IMG/VR virus record: IMGVR_UViG_3300025000_000080
Location: 1-64,000 of that record
Origin: a virus
Reading direction: 5' to 3' (one strand)
Length of the DNA: 64,000 nucleotides
The notes beneath the pieces are model-generated. The model was not told where the DNA came from and ran no database searches. It saw only the letters and a list, made by a program, of their open reading frames with translations. Both the position numbers and the translations under genes were made by a program. Positions 34,725 through 42,194 of this stretch are shown here, one piece after another. Position 1 is the first letter of the stretch. Every line of letters starts with the position of its first letter.

Positions 34725-36878
34725 AGGCATGGCGCGCCCACCCAGCATGACCCATTCCTTCAACACGTTCGCATCCACTTCGATCTTCTCACCATCGCCC
34801 CGCTCGAGCCTGCCCAGTGAATCCCTGAGTATGTGCTCATCGATCCCCATCAAGGTCGCCTGCTTCGTCAGACTGTTCATCTGCTCCAGCATATCGGAAC
34901 GAAGATCAGACAGGAACCCCAGCACATCCTCACGAGAGACGCCGCCAGACGCCCGCTTCTGAGCGAGGAAGTCGATAGCCTTACCAACCCCTTCAGGAGA
35001 CGTACCCATCGCCCCAGGCGCCCCTGTGACGCCCTTCATCTGTGCCAGGTATACTGGCAGCGGCAACTTCGACCATTCGCTATCGTATGGCGGCAGGGAG
35101 TGATTCAGAGCATCGGCGGCGATGAGCCGGGCCTCGTCCAGCGTGAGGAACCCGGCGCGCACTGCCACGTCTGCGAGCTCGATCAGTTCTCTCGAGTCCC
35201 GGTTGATGGGCGCGTTGCTTCGATAGTCCCAGTAGCGGGCACCGAAGATCGGGAGCAGGCGAATGTTGATGACGTCGTCGATATCCTTCCTCTCCGGCTC
35301 ATAGGTGTGCTTCTCGACGTGATCGGCCATGACTGTGGCCGTCGCTCGATTCATGCCCATGAACTTACCCACGGACATGGGCGGGTTGCCGAAGGCGCTG
35401 TCGATCTTATCCCCTTCGTCCTTCCGGTATCGGACATAGAGCGCATCGTCGCGCTGGTACTGGGTGAGGGGGATGACGTGGATCTTTGGGATTGGCGCGT
35501 CACCGACAACGGGCGAGCCTCTACCAACACCAGACGGCGCGGCCTCGAGCGTCAGGATACCGCTGGTGCGGTTGTGGCCCTTCAACTTCGTCTTCAGGTG
35601 CTTCTCGATCTTCTCGACAGCTCCTGCTGCAAACCTCCCACCCTCTACCAGAATCATCAGGTCCGGGATCGCGTCGTTACGCAGTGTCATCAGGTTGACC
35701 TGCTCGGCCTCGATCTCTCCCAGAGCTCCCACGACAAGACCCTGCCAGCGAGGGACGCCGTAAACGTCATGCTCAGTATTGATCAGCGTGAAATGGATCA
35801 TCTCAAGGGCGGGCCCGGTCTCGGTCCCCATCTTGATCGCCTTGTCCAGTTCAGCCTTCGTCTTGTACGTCTGGCCGGTGCGATTGCCGATCAGCCGTGG
35901 GTCGCCTATCTCCTTGAAGAAGATCATGCCGCCGCCGTACACATTCGGCACGGCCGGTGTGTCTCCTTCACCGATGCCCTGGACGTATCGCCGGAACGAC
36001 CGGATTACCTTCACCTTGTCGTAAGAAACCGGGCTGATCTTCACGCGGTCGCTGACCTCGACGTTCATGTCCTCGGGAGACAACTTCACGGCTCGAGTCG
36101 TGCGAGCGGGAACCCACCACAGAGAAAGCGGCTCACCCCATGGATTACGATTGATGGCCAGGAAGCCGTTGCCGTAGGTCTCCAGGTCCCAGCGAAGGCG
36201 CCGGCGAATCCGGATCAGGGTCTCCTTGGGATTCGGATTGTCGAAGAACAGCCGCAACCGTGCCTGCTCGGCCGCCATCTCGAGTTTGAGCCGCTTCTTC
36301 CTGGCGTCTACCTCAGAGTCGTCGATCTCCAACTGCACTTCGGGCGGGTCTCCCCCATCCGTCCAGTGCTTCACCCGTGCCTCGTGAAGTCGCTCCATGT
36401 AGATGACGGCGCGGATCTCGTCGTCCACCTTTTCAGATGCCAGATCCACCCGTGGCATGAGCTGGTATCCGTGCGCGTCGATACCGTGATTGTACGCCTC
36501 GATGTTCTGACGGATGGATGGGGAGTTGCGAACGATGAAGCCCAGCCAGGCAAAACTGATCGCTGGCGGGATGACGCCCACACCGGAGAAGAGCGTGTTG
36601 AGCTTGTTCTCATCCACCCGAATGATGTCGGGCTCGATACGGCCCAGGTCCTGCGGCCCGCCGTCGTCACTTTTCTGGATGCTTGACTTCTGGACGCTGG
36701 CTCGAGCCGGTGCATGCCGGTCGATCCACGCGTCCCCAGTGGCGTTTCCCGCATCTTTCGCGGTGATCTCCCGATCAGCATTGTCGATCGCGTCTTCCCA
36801 TCGCTCTTGCGGTTGGTCCTCTGCCCCACCCAGACTGCACACCTTGATTTCCCAGCCGCTATATCCCTGCTCTTCCAT
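34704..36878 (-). CDS. Portal protein
   Basis: The 724-residue product starts at ATG 36878, overlapping the terminase stop as TAATG. Portal-type segments include NSPSIRQNIEAYNHGIDAHGY (about 117-137), LRWDLETYGNGFLAINRN (about 228-245) and WQGLVVGALGEIEAEQVNLMTLRNDAIPDLMIL (about 385-420). FGNPPMSVGKFMGMNRATATVMADH (about 520-545) fits the clip/stem end. An extra N-terminal acidic region of about 80 residues is present. It follows TerL as usual. Confidence 0.88.
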   Translation of the reverse strand: MEEQGYSGWEIKVCSLGGAEDQPQERWEDAIDNADREITAKDAGNATGDAWIDRHAPARASVQKSSIQKSDDGGPQDLGRIEPDIIRVDENKLNTLFSGVGVIPPAISFAWLGFIVRNSPSIRQNIEAYNHGIDAHGYQLMPRVDLASEKVDDEIRAVIYMERLHEARVKHWTDGGDPPEVQLEIDDSEVDARKKRLKLEMAAEQARLRLFFDNPNPKETLIRIRRRLRWDLETYGNGFLAINRNPWGEPLSLWWVPARTTRAVKLSPEDMNVEVSDRVKISPVSYDKVKVIRSFRRYVQGIGEGDTPAVPNVYGGGMIFFKEIGDPRLIGNRTGQTYKTKAELDKAIKMGTETGPALEMIHFTLINTEHDVYGVPRWQGLVVGALGEIEAEQVNLMTLRNDAIPDLMILVEGGRFAAGAVEKIEKHLKTKLKGHNRTSGILTLEAAPSGVGRGSPVVGDAPIPKIHVIPLTQYQRDDALYVRYRKDEGDKIDSAFGNPPMSVGKFMGMNRATATVMADHVEKHTYEPERKDIDDVINIRLLPIFGARYWDYRSNAPINRDSRELIELADVAVRAGFLTLDEARLIAADALNHSLPPYDSEWSKLPLPVYLAQMKGVTGAPGAMGTSPEGVGKAIDFLAQKRASGGVSREDVLGFLSDLRSDMLEQMNSLTKQATLMGIDEHILRDSLGRLERGDGEKIEVDANVLKEWVMLGGRAMPSLGSLR

Positions 36879-38638
36879 TACATCCACCTCACCTGATCGA
36901 AAACGCTCACTGGTCGCTCGTACTCCACATCCACATCATCGCTGTCTGTCGTCATCTGTAAGCCCATGCTTCGGACTCGTAGCGCCCCGTCGTCATACGT
37001 GTCATGTGATCGTACACCTTCCTCGAGCATGTCCTCGTTCATCAGGTAGTATTCGATGAGTAGGATGATGCAGTAGACGAAGGCGTCAACGAGGTCGTCA
37101 TGGACACCGAACGGGAAGTCCCCCATCTCGGCCTGTAGATCTTCTGTCCCGGGAAGAAAGTAGACTCGGCACTGGTCCACGTATGGCTGAGTGCGGATGG
37201 CTCGGCTGATCTTGTCCCCACCCACCTTCTGGGGACGGAGCGGACGGAGCGGCAGCAGCGCCATCTCTTTCACGTACTGGCGCATCCATGTCTGGGCCGC
37301 CACCTCCTCCATACCGACGTGTTGGAGTTGATCGCGGATGGCCCAGTCGACAATCGCCCTGGCCGTCTTCTGGAGCCCTCCACGGAAGGCTGAAGACCTG
37401 AAGACGTAGATATTCAGATCTTCGCCCAGAGCCACCGATACATAGCCGTTACGGTCGTTCCGGCTCTTCTCTGTGAAGGCGAAGTCCCACGCTCCGACCG
37501 CCCCCGCCATCTCCACGTTTTCGATAACTTCCCATGTCGTAAACTGGAATTTCGTTGTATCCCAGATCCGATCATCGTCAGACATCGGCTGAAGCAAGTA
37601 GGCTCGAGCGAAGTGGATGCGAGGGAGGCGCGCGAAGCGTTTCTGAAGCCGTACTCGTCCCCATTGTTCAGGCCACACCGGACTGAACTCATCAGCGACC
37701 TCGCCGCGTGCTTCTGCCTGCTGCCTGGCCCACTCGCCACCCACCGGACGACTGAACAGAAACCAGCCCATCTCAGGGGCCTTGGCCTTCAACTCGCTAT
37801 GGAGGTCCGCTTTGTGCCATGGCGTCCCGATCCAGACGACTTTGGCCCCGTCTGCGCATTCTCGTTCAGGTAACTCGGCCAGTTGTCCGCCTCGAGCGCG
37901 TCTGTCCGGTAGCGTGTCGGGAAGAGAGTTGAAGTCGGTCTCCTCCCCGTCGTCGTTGACTGGTGAGCCCGCTGCTTCCCCGTCGTCGTCCTCTTCGACC
38001 ATCGGGAGCCAGACACCGAAGAAGGTCTCCTTTGTCGCCTCACGCATAGCCTCGGAGCGGACGGATTTGGGATTGACCACGTCATCGAATAGCAGTCGTG
38101 TGGCACGACCACCAATACCAGAGCTGTCCAGGCCGTAAGCTTCGACGCTGGCGTCCTTCGAGATGATCTTACGCTGGCAATAGATTGCGTGTTGAGTCCA
38201 CCCTGCCATGTTCGCTGGCTTCAGGTGGGGGAAGACTTCATGCACTCGTGGGTTGTGCAGAATGTGCTCTGTGATCTCGCGGACACGCTTCTTGGCTTCC
38301 GCATCACTCACGCAGATGATCTTGATGAGTTCATCCGGGTTATTGCCCAGCCAGAACAACACTCTGGCCACACACTGTGTCGTCTTGCCGGTGTCTCGAG
38401 GAAGTTCGCCAAAGATGTATTCCTGGGTATCTATGGCGGACTGGAAATCGCGATGAACTTGCGACTGGCGGACCTGATGCGGGGTTCCGTCCGGGTTCTT
38501 GCGCCGGGAGTCGGAAAAGCAATACTCGACGAAGACGTTGGTGTCATGTCGCGCCTGCTTGACCTTTCTGGCCCGCGCGACTGCGCTGATCTTCTCGAGT
38601 TCCTGAAGCTTTGCTATCTTTTCCCAACGTGTTTCCAT
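36878..38638 (-). CDS. terL: Terminase large subunit
   Basis: The 586-residue product has an ATPase domain with P-loop GELPRDTGKTTQ (about 77-88), LLFDDVVNP as Walker B (182-190) and VWIGTPWH as a motif III-like region. A nuclease domain follows, with WDFAFTEKSRNDRNGYV and FGVHDDLVDAF supplying acidic residues. It packages DNA into the prohead. ATG 38638 is preferred; an alternative 36 nt upstream would overlap the previous gene more. An Asp/Glu-rich insert (EEDDDGEAAGSPVNDDGEE) splits the ATPase domain. No small terminase is evident nearby. Confidence 0.9.
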   Translation of the reverse strand: METRWEKIAKLQELEKISAVARARKVKQARHDTNVFVEYCFSDSRRKNPDGTPHQVRQSQVHRDFQSAIDTQEYIFGELPRDTGKTTQCVARVLFWLGNNPDELIKIICVSDAEAKKRVREITEHILHNPRVHEVFPHLKPANMAGWTQHAIYCQRKIISKDASVEAYGLDSSGIGGRATRLLFDDVVNPKSVRSEAMREATKETFFGVWLPMVEEDDDGEAAGSPVNDDGEETDFNSLPDTLPDRRARGGQLAELPERECADGAKVVWIGTPWHKADLHSELKAKAPEMGWFLFSRPVGGEWARQQAEARGEVADEFSPVWPEQWGRVRLQKRFARLPRIHFARAYLLQPMSDDDRIWDTTKFQFTTWEVIENVEMAGAVGAWDFAFTEKSRNDRNGYVSVALGEDLNIYVFRSSAFRGGLQKTARAIVDWAIRDQLQHVGMEEVAAQTWMRQYVKEMALLPLRPLRPQKVGGDKISRAIRTQPYVDQCRVYFLPGTEDLQAEMGDFPFGVHDDLVDAFVYCIILLIEYYLMNEDMLEEGVRSHDTYDDGALRVRSMGLQMTTDSDDVDVEYERPVSVFDQVRWM

Positions 38639-38889
38639 TCCGCTTTCTGCGCCGGGGCATCCGCGATCGTGCATGTGGTAAGCATCGCCCCCATGCCTAC
38701 CATCAGTGAATAACTCAGAACCGACCCCCGCAAGACATTGATAGCCAGGTACAGTCCGGCAATCTTGGCATACCGCTTGATCGCCCGACTGTGACGGTGC
38801 CGGTGGATCTCGAATGCAACATCACTCGCTGTCGTCGGATCCCCGGGGTCCTGATACGCGCCCACCACGCTTGCGAGTTGATTTCTCAC
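38614..38889 (-). CDS. Small membrane protein, possible holin
   Basis: The 91-residue product starts at GTG 38889 with AGGAG 7 nt upstream. The N-terminus is polar. The basic HRHRHSRAIKRYAK segment is followed by a hydrophobic C-terminal half (IAGLYLAINVL, then VLSYSLMVGMGAMLTTC, about residues 43-73). It overlaps the upstream gene by 68 nt and the terminase by about 25 nt. Overlapping small membrane genes are typical of lysis genes. Confidence 0.55.
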   Translation of the reverse strand: MRNQLASVVGAYQDPGDPTTASDVAFEIHRHRHSRAIKRYAKIAGLYLAINVLRGSVLSYSLMVGMGAMLTTCTIADAPAQKAEWKHVGKR

Positions 38890-39133
38890 GACGGATCTCC
38901 TCTTTCACCTCCTGAAGCAGTCTCCTTTCCTCCATGCCCATCTGCAGGGAGTGCTCAAGGGATCTGTTCAAGAGTTCCATTGTCTTTGAGATATGCGGGG
39001 CAAACCGTGCCCAGACTGCCCGCACCCCCAGGATGATGGAGATCAGAATCACGATGTAGGGGATGTAGTTTGGACTCGAGTTTGCAAAGGTCTTGATGAC
39101 CTCACCCAAGCCCACCGTGGTTCCCGGTGTCAT
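38822..39133 (-). CDS. Single-span membrane protein with charged cytoplasmic/periplasmic tail
   Basis: The 103-residue product has one N-terminal membrane segment (YIPYIVILISIILGVRAVW, about 23-41). A long amphipathic charged helix follows (MELLNRSLEHSLQMGMEERRLLQEVKEEIRREK) with a basic tail. This layout resembles an inner-membrane spanin or holin accessory protein. AGGAGACGG precedes the ATG. Confidence 0.6.
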   Translation of the reverse strand: MTPGTTVGLGEVIKTFANSSPNYIPYIVILISIILGVRAVWARFAPHISKTMELLNRSLEHSLQMGMEERRLLQEVKEEIRREKSTRKRGGRVSGPRGSDDSE

Positions 39134-39151
39134 GTCCCGTCTCCTGTCTCA

Positions 39152-39180
39152 ACAGTATCCCAAATGCGGCGTGTTGACAA
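39152..39180 (-). promoter_or_regulatory. Promoter of the membrane protein-terminase-portal unit
   Basis: On the minus strand TTGTCA (39175-39180), a 17-nt spacer and TACTGT (39152-39157), about 20 nt upstream of the first start codon. A T-rich flank (TTGATTTTTG) lies just upstream. Confidence 0.6.
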
Positions 39181-39297
39181 AAATCAACACGCGTCGTGAG
39201 TGCCTAACTCTATTATCCCCAGCGTGTGGGCATGCGCAAATCTGATGCCATCGGGCAGCGTTCAGGGGTCAAATGGATGAGTTTGGTAGAAGAAAAG

Positions 39298-39334
39298 AAA
39301 AAGGGGCGACTCTGCGATAGAATCGCCCCTTTTT
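39298..39334. terminator. Bidirectional terminator ending the RNA operon
   Basis: A 12-bp stem AAAAAGGGGCGA/TCGCCCCTTTTT with a 13-nt loop has T runs at both ends, so it can stop transcription in either direction. It lies just past the 3' end of the tmRNA on the minus strand. Confidence 0.85.
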
Positions 39335-39355
39335 GTCAACTGGGCTTGCCAGAAA

Positions 39356-39711
39356 TGGTGGAGGCGCCGATGTACCGCCCATCGGGTCCGAAAGAACTCG
39401 ACTCAAGGTGTCTACGTGCGTAGTGCTCTGATCAGTTTCGCCCTAGATCTGCAGGCACACAGTCTGCCGGGCTAGCAGGTGATATTCCCTCGTTTAGTCC
39501 TGCGCTCCACGAGGGTTTTGACTGCTGGCATTATGCCCACCTGGCCCCGCAGTCTGAACCAGGCGAACAGCCCACTAAGCGGCCTGACGGTCGTAGTCGG
39601 CGTAGTAGTCGGTGTTGTTTGCGACTATGGTTTTGAGCCTGTTTAACGAGGCGACCCACCTCTGCACGCTGCCCTGATCTACCGTTCCCCCGTCGAATCT
39701 ATTTCGCCCCC
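39356..39711 (-). ncRNA. ssrA: Phage-encoded tmRNA
   Basis: The 356-nt RNA has a 7-bp acceptor stem (GGGGGCG 39705-39711 with CGCCTCC 39360-39366), encoded ACCA at the 3' end, and the conserved 5' AGATTCGACGGGG. The resume region CATAGTC is followed by GCA AAC. The tag frame reads ANNTDYYADYDRQAA and ends TAG, 15 codons against 10 in E. coli. The 3' half keeps the ACTGA..AGCAC and TTTCGGAC segments of bacterial tmRNA. The T arm is unusual: its stem encloses a GGCGGTA-containing loop in place of the canonical TTCRANN. tmRNA frees stalled ribosomes with SmpB and marks the nascent chain; no smpB is visible, so host SmpB would be needed. Confidence 0.9.
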
Positions 39712-39728
39712 GAAACTGTAAAATGGAA

Positions 39729-39800
39729 TGCCCCCAGTAGGATTTGAACCTACGACCTGCCGGTTAAAAGCCGGCTGCTCTACCACTGAGCTATGGAAGC
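39729..39800 (-). tRNA. tRNA-Lys(TTT)
   Basis: A full cloverleaf reads from G at 39800: acceptor GCTTCCA/TGGGGGC, D arm GCTCAGTGGTAGAGC, anticodon loop CTTTTAA, T arm GTAGGTTCAAATCCTAC. CCA is not encoded. It lies 17 nt upstream of the tmRNA, so both are probably cut from one transcript. Confidence 0.92.
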
Positions 39801-39801
39801 G

Positions 39802-39993
39802 TTAGACCTCTTCGACCTTGATGGAGTATTTCCACCGCTCCATCTTGTCGTCAGACTCGGTTGTGATCTCGAGATGGTCAAGACCTGCCTCTTTGCCTCT
39901 CACATCCGTGACATGGAGTGCCTTACCAGACTCGGGACTGGTCAACAGAATGGACTTGAGGAAGTCGCTTTCTTTATCCACGTCGATCTCCAT
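39802..39993 (-). CDS. Small acidic protein inside the tRNA cluster
   Basis: The 63-residue product (MEIDVDKESDFLKSILL, ending MERWKYSIKVEEV) fills the gap between tRNA-Glu and tRNA-Lys with 1-6 nt to spare on each side. GGGA lies 8 nt upstream. It is charged with alternating strands and turns. Its tight fit suggests a functional gene cut from the same transcript, but the family is unknown. Confidence 0.55.
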   Translation of the reverse strand: MEIDVDKESDFLKSILLTSPESGKALHVTDVRGKEAGLDHLEITTESDDKMERWKYSIKVEEV

Positions 39994-39998
39994 GTGAA

Positions 39999-40069
39999 TG
40001 ATCCCACAGGGAATTGAACCCTGGCTTCCGCCGTGAAAGAGCGGTGTCTTGCCACTAGACTATGGGACC
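39999..40069 (-). tRNA. tRNA-Glu(TTC)
   Basis: The cloverleaf reads from G at 40069: acceptor GGTCCCA/TGGGATC, D arm with GTCTAGTGGC, anticodon loop CTTTCAC (TTC, Glu), T arm CAGGGTTCAATTCCCTG. CCA is not encoded. The end position may be off by one. Confidence 0.9.
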
Positions 40070-40157
40070 AAAGGTAGCGCCGTCGTGTTCAACGGCACTG
40101 AACTTCCGGACTCTTACCGGCTGCATGTGCAGGACTCGTGTAGCCAATCGAACAGGA

Positions 40158-40658
40158 TCACATCGAGTAACTGACCTGACATCCGCGCCGACAGTACAGA
40201 CGCGGCTTGCGGTGCAACGAGGGGATCTCGATGAAGACATCGCCCTCGGAATTCGTGTTGAAACAGATCCGGTGAGTGCGGGCGAATTGGTACGCGGCAG
40301 TCTCAGCGCTCACACCGCTGGTCAACACGGTTCCGGTCATTCGCTTCTTGCTGCCGGACTTGTGCTTGAACGTGGCCAGGGTCACTGAGTCAACGTCCGA
40401 CTCGTCATCAACATCTTCCTCAACCGACAACTCCGGACGACTCACGAGAGACAGTGCCGACACTCGAGGCCAGTAAAGCTTCGGGCGCGCCTTGCCCGGT
40501 ATCTCGCTGGTATGTTGACCATCCGCCAATATCGGCTTGACGACCTTATGGACAGCGACCTTGGCGGGCAGGACTGCTAGAGCTTCACCGGTCTTTACCT
40601 TCACATGACCGGCAGCCTGACTACTCCACTGGACCATGTCACCAAGTTGATACTGCAT
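40158..40658 (-). CDS. Hypothetical protein with SH3/Tudor-like N-terminus
   Basis: The start is ATG 40658, with GGAGG 6 nt upstream. The 166-residue product begins QYQLGDMVQWSSQAAGHVKVKTGEALAVLPA, a pattern common to small beta-barrel (SH3/KOW/Tudor-like) domains that bind nucleic acid or protein. An acidic linker (EEDVDDESDVDSV) separates a C-terminal region (SAETAAYQFARTHRICF). It sits between RNA genes, so an RNA-related role is possible but not shown. Confidence 0.6.
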   Translation of the reverse strand: MQYQLGDMVQWSSQAAGHVKVKTGEALAVLPAKVAVHKVVKPILADGQHTSEIPGKARPKLYWPRVSALSLVSRPELSVEEDVDDESDVDSVTLATFKHKSGSKKRMTGTVLTSGVSAETAAYQFARTHRICFNTNSEGDVFIEIPSLHRKPRLYCRRGCQVSYSM

Positions 40659-40682
40659 TTCAGCCTCCATGTTCACGTTAAC

Positions 40683-40755
40683 GACCGCCGCTGAGAATCA
40701 AACCCAGGCTTCCGGTTGCGCGTCCCGGCGTGCGATCCAGCCACGCTGCAGCGGT
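40683..40755 (-). tRNA. Degenerate tRNA-like gene (anticodon uncertain, possibly GCG)
   Basis: The 73-nt segment closes with a 7-bp acceptor (ACCGCTG 40749-40755 with CGGCGGT) and has a T arm CTGGG/CTCAG with loop TTTGATT. The anticodon arm is irregular: CCGGGACGCGCAACCGG pairs only as four bases with a 9-nt loop, or five with a mismatch. Position 33 is C in place of T, position 8 is C. No CCA is encoded. It could be a damaged tRNA, a decoy or a processing element. Confidence 0.45.
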
Positions 40756-41042
40756 GAAAGATAAGGCGGCGCTGTTCAACAAGCAGCGCCATTAAGCCCG
40801 TAGTATGGGCGCCTCATGAAAGACTCCCGGTTAACGTGCCGGGTCACGCCCTACACAGATAAGGCAGTTTCAGACACCTTACATCGGCGCTCGGATCGAA
40901 CGAGCAGCTTCCCCTGTCCGTCCCCTTCGGGCTGCGCTAATACTTCAGGTTCGGGATTCCTGAAGGCATGCCCGTAAATGCCTCACGCACATGCCGAAGA
41001 CTCCAAGTATTTAACGACGTGGGAGTCTTGGATGACCGTCTC
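40756..41042 (-). other. Structured non-coding stretch with tRNA-like fragments
   Basis: There is no convincing gene here. Several hairpins occur on the minus strand: GGCGCTG/CAGCGCC (40768-40790), CCCGG/CCGGG around CACGTTAA (40825-40842), ACTTCAGG/CCTGAAG-type (40943-40964) and AGACTCC/GGGAGTCT (40998-41028). A canonical T-loop-like CTCGTTCGATCCGAG occurs at 40891-40905 but lacks a matching acceptor. AGATAAGGC appears twice on the plus strand (about 40760 and 40858), each followed at similar distance by a GC hairpin. Confidence 0.4.
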
Positions 41043-41126
41043 TGGTGGAATCGGCCAGGATCGAACTGGCACTTGCTACACCTTGGCGCGCCGTGTAGTT
41101 GCTCTATCCGATTGAGCTACGATCCC
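41043..41126 (-). tRNA. tRNA with expanded anticodon loop (type undetermined)
   Basis: The acceptor GGGATCG/CGATTCC, encoded ACCA, D arm GCTCAATCGGATAGAGC and canonical T arm GCCAGTTCGATCCTGGC show this is a genuine tRNA gene. The anticodon arm, however, is CTACA..TGTAG with a 13-nt loop (CGGCGCGCCAAGG) where 7 nt is normal; the loop contains the 8-bp palindrome GGCGCGCC. The amino acid cannot be assigned. Possible readings include an inserted stem, a decoy tRNA or a tRNA that needs unusual processing. Confidence 0.75.
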
Positions 41127-41330
41127 ATAACGCGGGCCTTTTCCAGCCCGCCAGGCTAACATTCAACACAAGGAGGCCAGTCCATAGTGCCTATCTGCGG
41201 TAATTTGCAGACATGCGGCCGCACGCAGCCTTAAGCCTAGTGCATGTCTCCGTTGGTCAAGCCAACGGCACTGACGAAGGGCGGAAAGCCGAGCCAGTGA
41301 GGATTCAAATGGAGTCGGCGCCATTTTGGA
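41127..41330 (-). other. Non-coding stretch between tRNA and HNH gene
   Basis: No open frame is convincing. Hairpins visible on the minus strand include GCGGGC/GCCCGC (about 41132-41151), TCTGC/GCAGA (about 41192-41211) and the strong CCGTTGG TCAAG CCAACGG (plus-strand reading, 41251-41269). The run resembles a folded leader or intron-like RNA but carries no group I core I can identify. Confidence 0.35.
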
Positions 41331-41864
41331 CTAGCGGTCGTGAACTGGCGTCTTTCTCGTTTTTAAAGCATGGCACCAGACGCATAATACTTGCAGATTT
41401 TCCAGTGAATTATGTTCACGGTTATTATCGATATGATCAACGTCTAACATTGCAGAATACTTGTCGTATCCACATTGACAACATTTCTGCCCGTATTCCC
41501 GGAGTGCACGTTCCCTGTAATAACTCTTTCCGTTTTTGTATTGTCCTGGCCGTATTTCCTCAATCCCGCCAATTCTCTGAGCCAAATCCTTGCATGCTCT
41601 GGTACAAAAGTAAAAACCATGTCTTGAATTCTTTTTCTTGCCTGTTAGTTTGACGAATTGCTTTCCACATTGTGAGCATGTGAGAGTCTCGCGGCGTTGC
41701 TTCGTCTTAGCATGGCACTTTTTGCTACAAAACTTTGCACCATTAAGTATGTGCCTTGGCAAATAAAACGTTGCTCCACATTGAGCACACACCTTAGCAT
41801 ACAGTTTCCTGAAGTAGCCATCATAGCTATCAGATGTGATGTACTCTGACTCTTCTTGCGCCAC
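41331..41864 (-). CDS. HNH homing-type endonuclease with two zinc fingers
   Basis: The 177-residue product (GTG start) has two N-terminal zinc fingers (CAQCGATFYL..FCSKKC about 26-50 and CSQCGKQFVK..FCTRAC about 63-91). The HNH core follows: CCQCGYDKYSAMLDVDHIDNNREHNSLENLQVLCVWCHALK (about 128-168). It is clearly more AT-rich than its neighbours, a sign of transfer. Lying among tRNA-like genes, it may be a homing nuclease that recognises them. The ribosome site is weak. Confidence 0.82.
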   Translation of the reverse strand: MAQEESEYITSDSYDGYFRKLYAKVCAQCGATFYLPRHILNGAKFCSKKCHAKTKQRRETLTCSQCGKQFVKLTGKKKNSRHGFYFCTRACKDLAQRIGGIEEIRPGQYKNGKSYYRERALREYGQKCCQCGYDKYSAMLDVDHIDNNREHNSLENLQVLCVWCHALKTRKTPVHDR

Positions 41865-42194
41865 TGAAGTACTTTTCTGCTTGAACCGCTATCCTCTGGT
41901 GCCAATCTCTGTCAGGCTATGTGCGCTCCACATACAAACGTCTTGTATACTGCAGGCCAGACGTTCCCCCACTGAACTACAGCCCCGTATGCTCGTCTTT
42001 CCCGGCTGCCTGGCTCTGTCTCGTCGAGCCTTCACGCCCGCATGGGCTCAGAGAGTGCGCCACCACTCAATCTGAGGTCGGTTGCTTTGCCCCGGAGGTT
42101 ACAGGGCGCCGGTTACCATACCGCCTCCCGATGACTCATGCACAGAGAGTCGGGAGCGCTACTCTGCCGGGAGTTTCACCCGGGTGCCGAAAGA
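41865..42194 (-). other. tRNA-like 5' half and hairpin-rich stretch
   Basis: From G at 41986 the minus strand reads GGGGCTGTAGTTCAGTGGG with a D arm GTTC/GAAC. An anticodon-like stem CGTCT/AGACG then closes a 15-nt loop. The following hairpin TATGTG/CACATA takes the place of a T arm, and no good 3' acceptor partner is present. Further upstream are CTCCCGA/TCGGGAG (42125-42156), CCGGG/CCCGG with 7-nt loop (42168-42185) and GGCTC/GAGCC. No protein gene is seen. Confidence 0.4.

Noticed and set aside
34833-36686. 617-codon open frame on the plus strand opposite the portal gene
   Set aside because: It is fully antisense to a clear portal gene. Its residues are low-complexity His/Leu/Arg without domains, and no ribosome site or promoter is present.
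39181-39290. Promoter reading plus strand from TTGACA near 39174
   Set aside because: No acceptable -10 lies 16-18 nt downstream and no gene follows before the bidirectional terminator.
40880-40965. Full tRNA around the CTCGTTCGATCCGAG T-loop
   Set aside because: No 5' strand can pair with the expected 3' acceptor, and the anticodon arm cannot be formed.
41127-41330. Group I intron core next to the HNH gene
   Set aside because: Strong hairpins exist, but I could not recognise the conserved P3-P8/P7 elements or a split host gene with matching ends.
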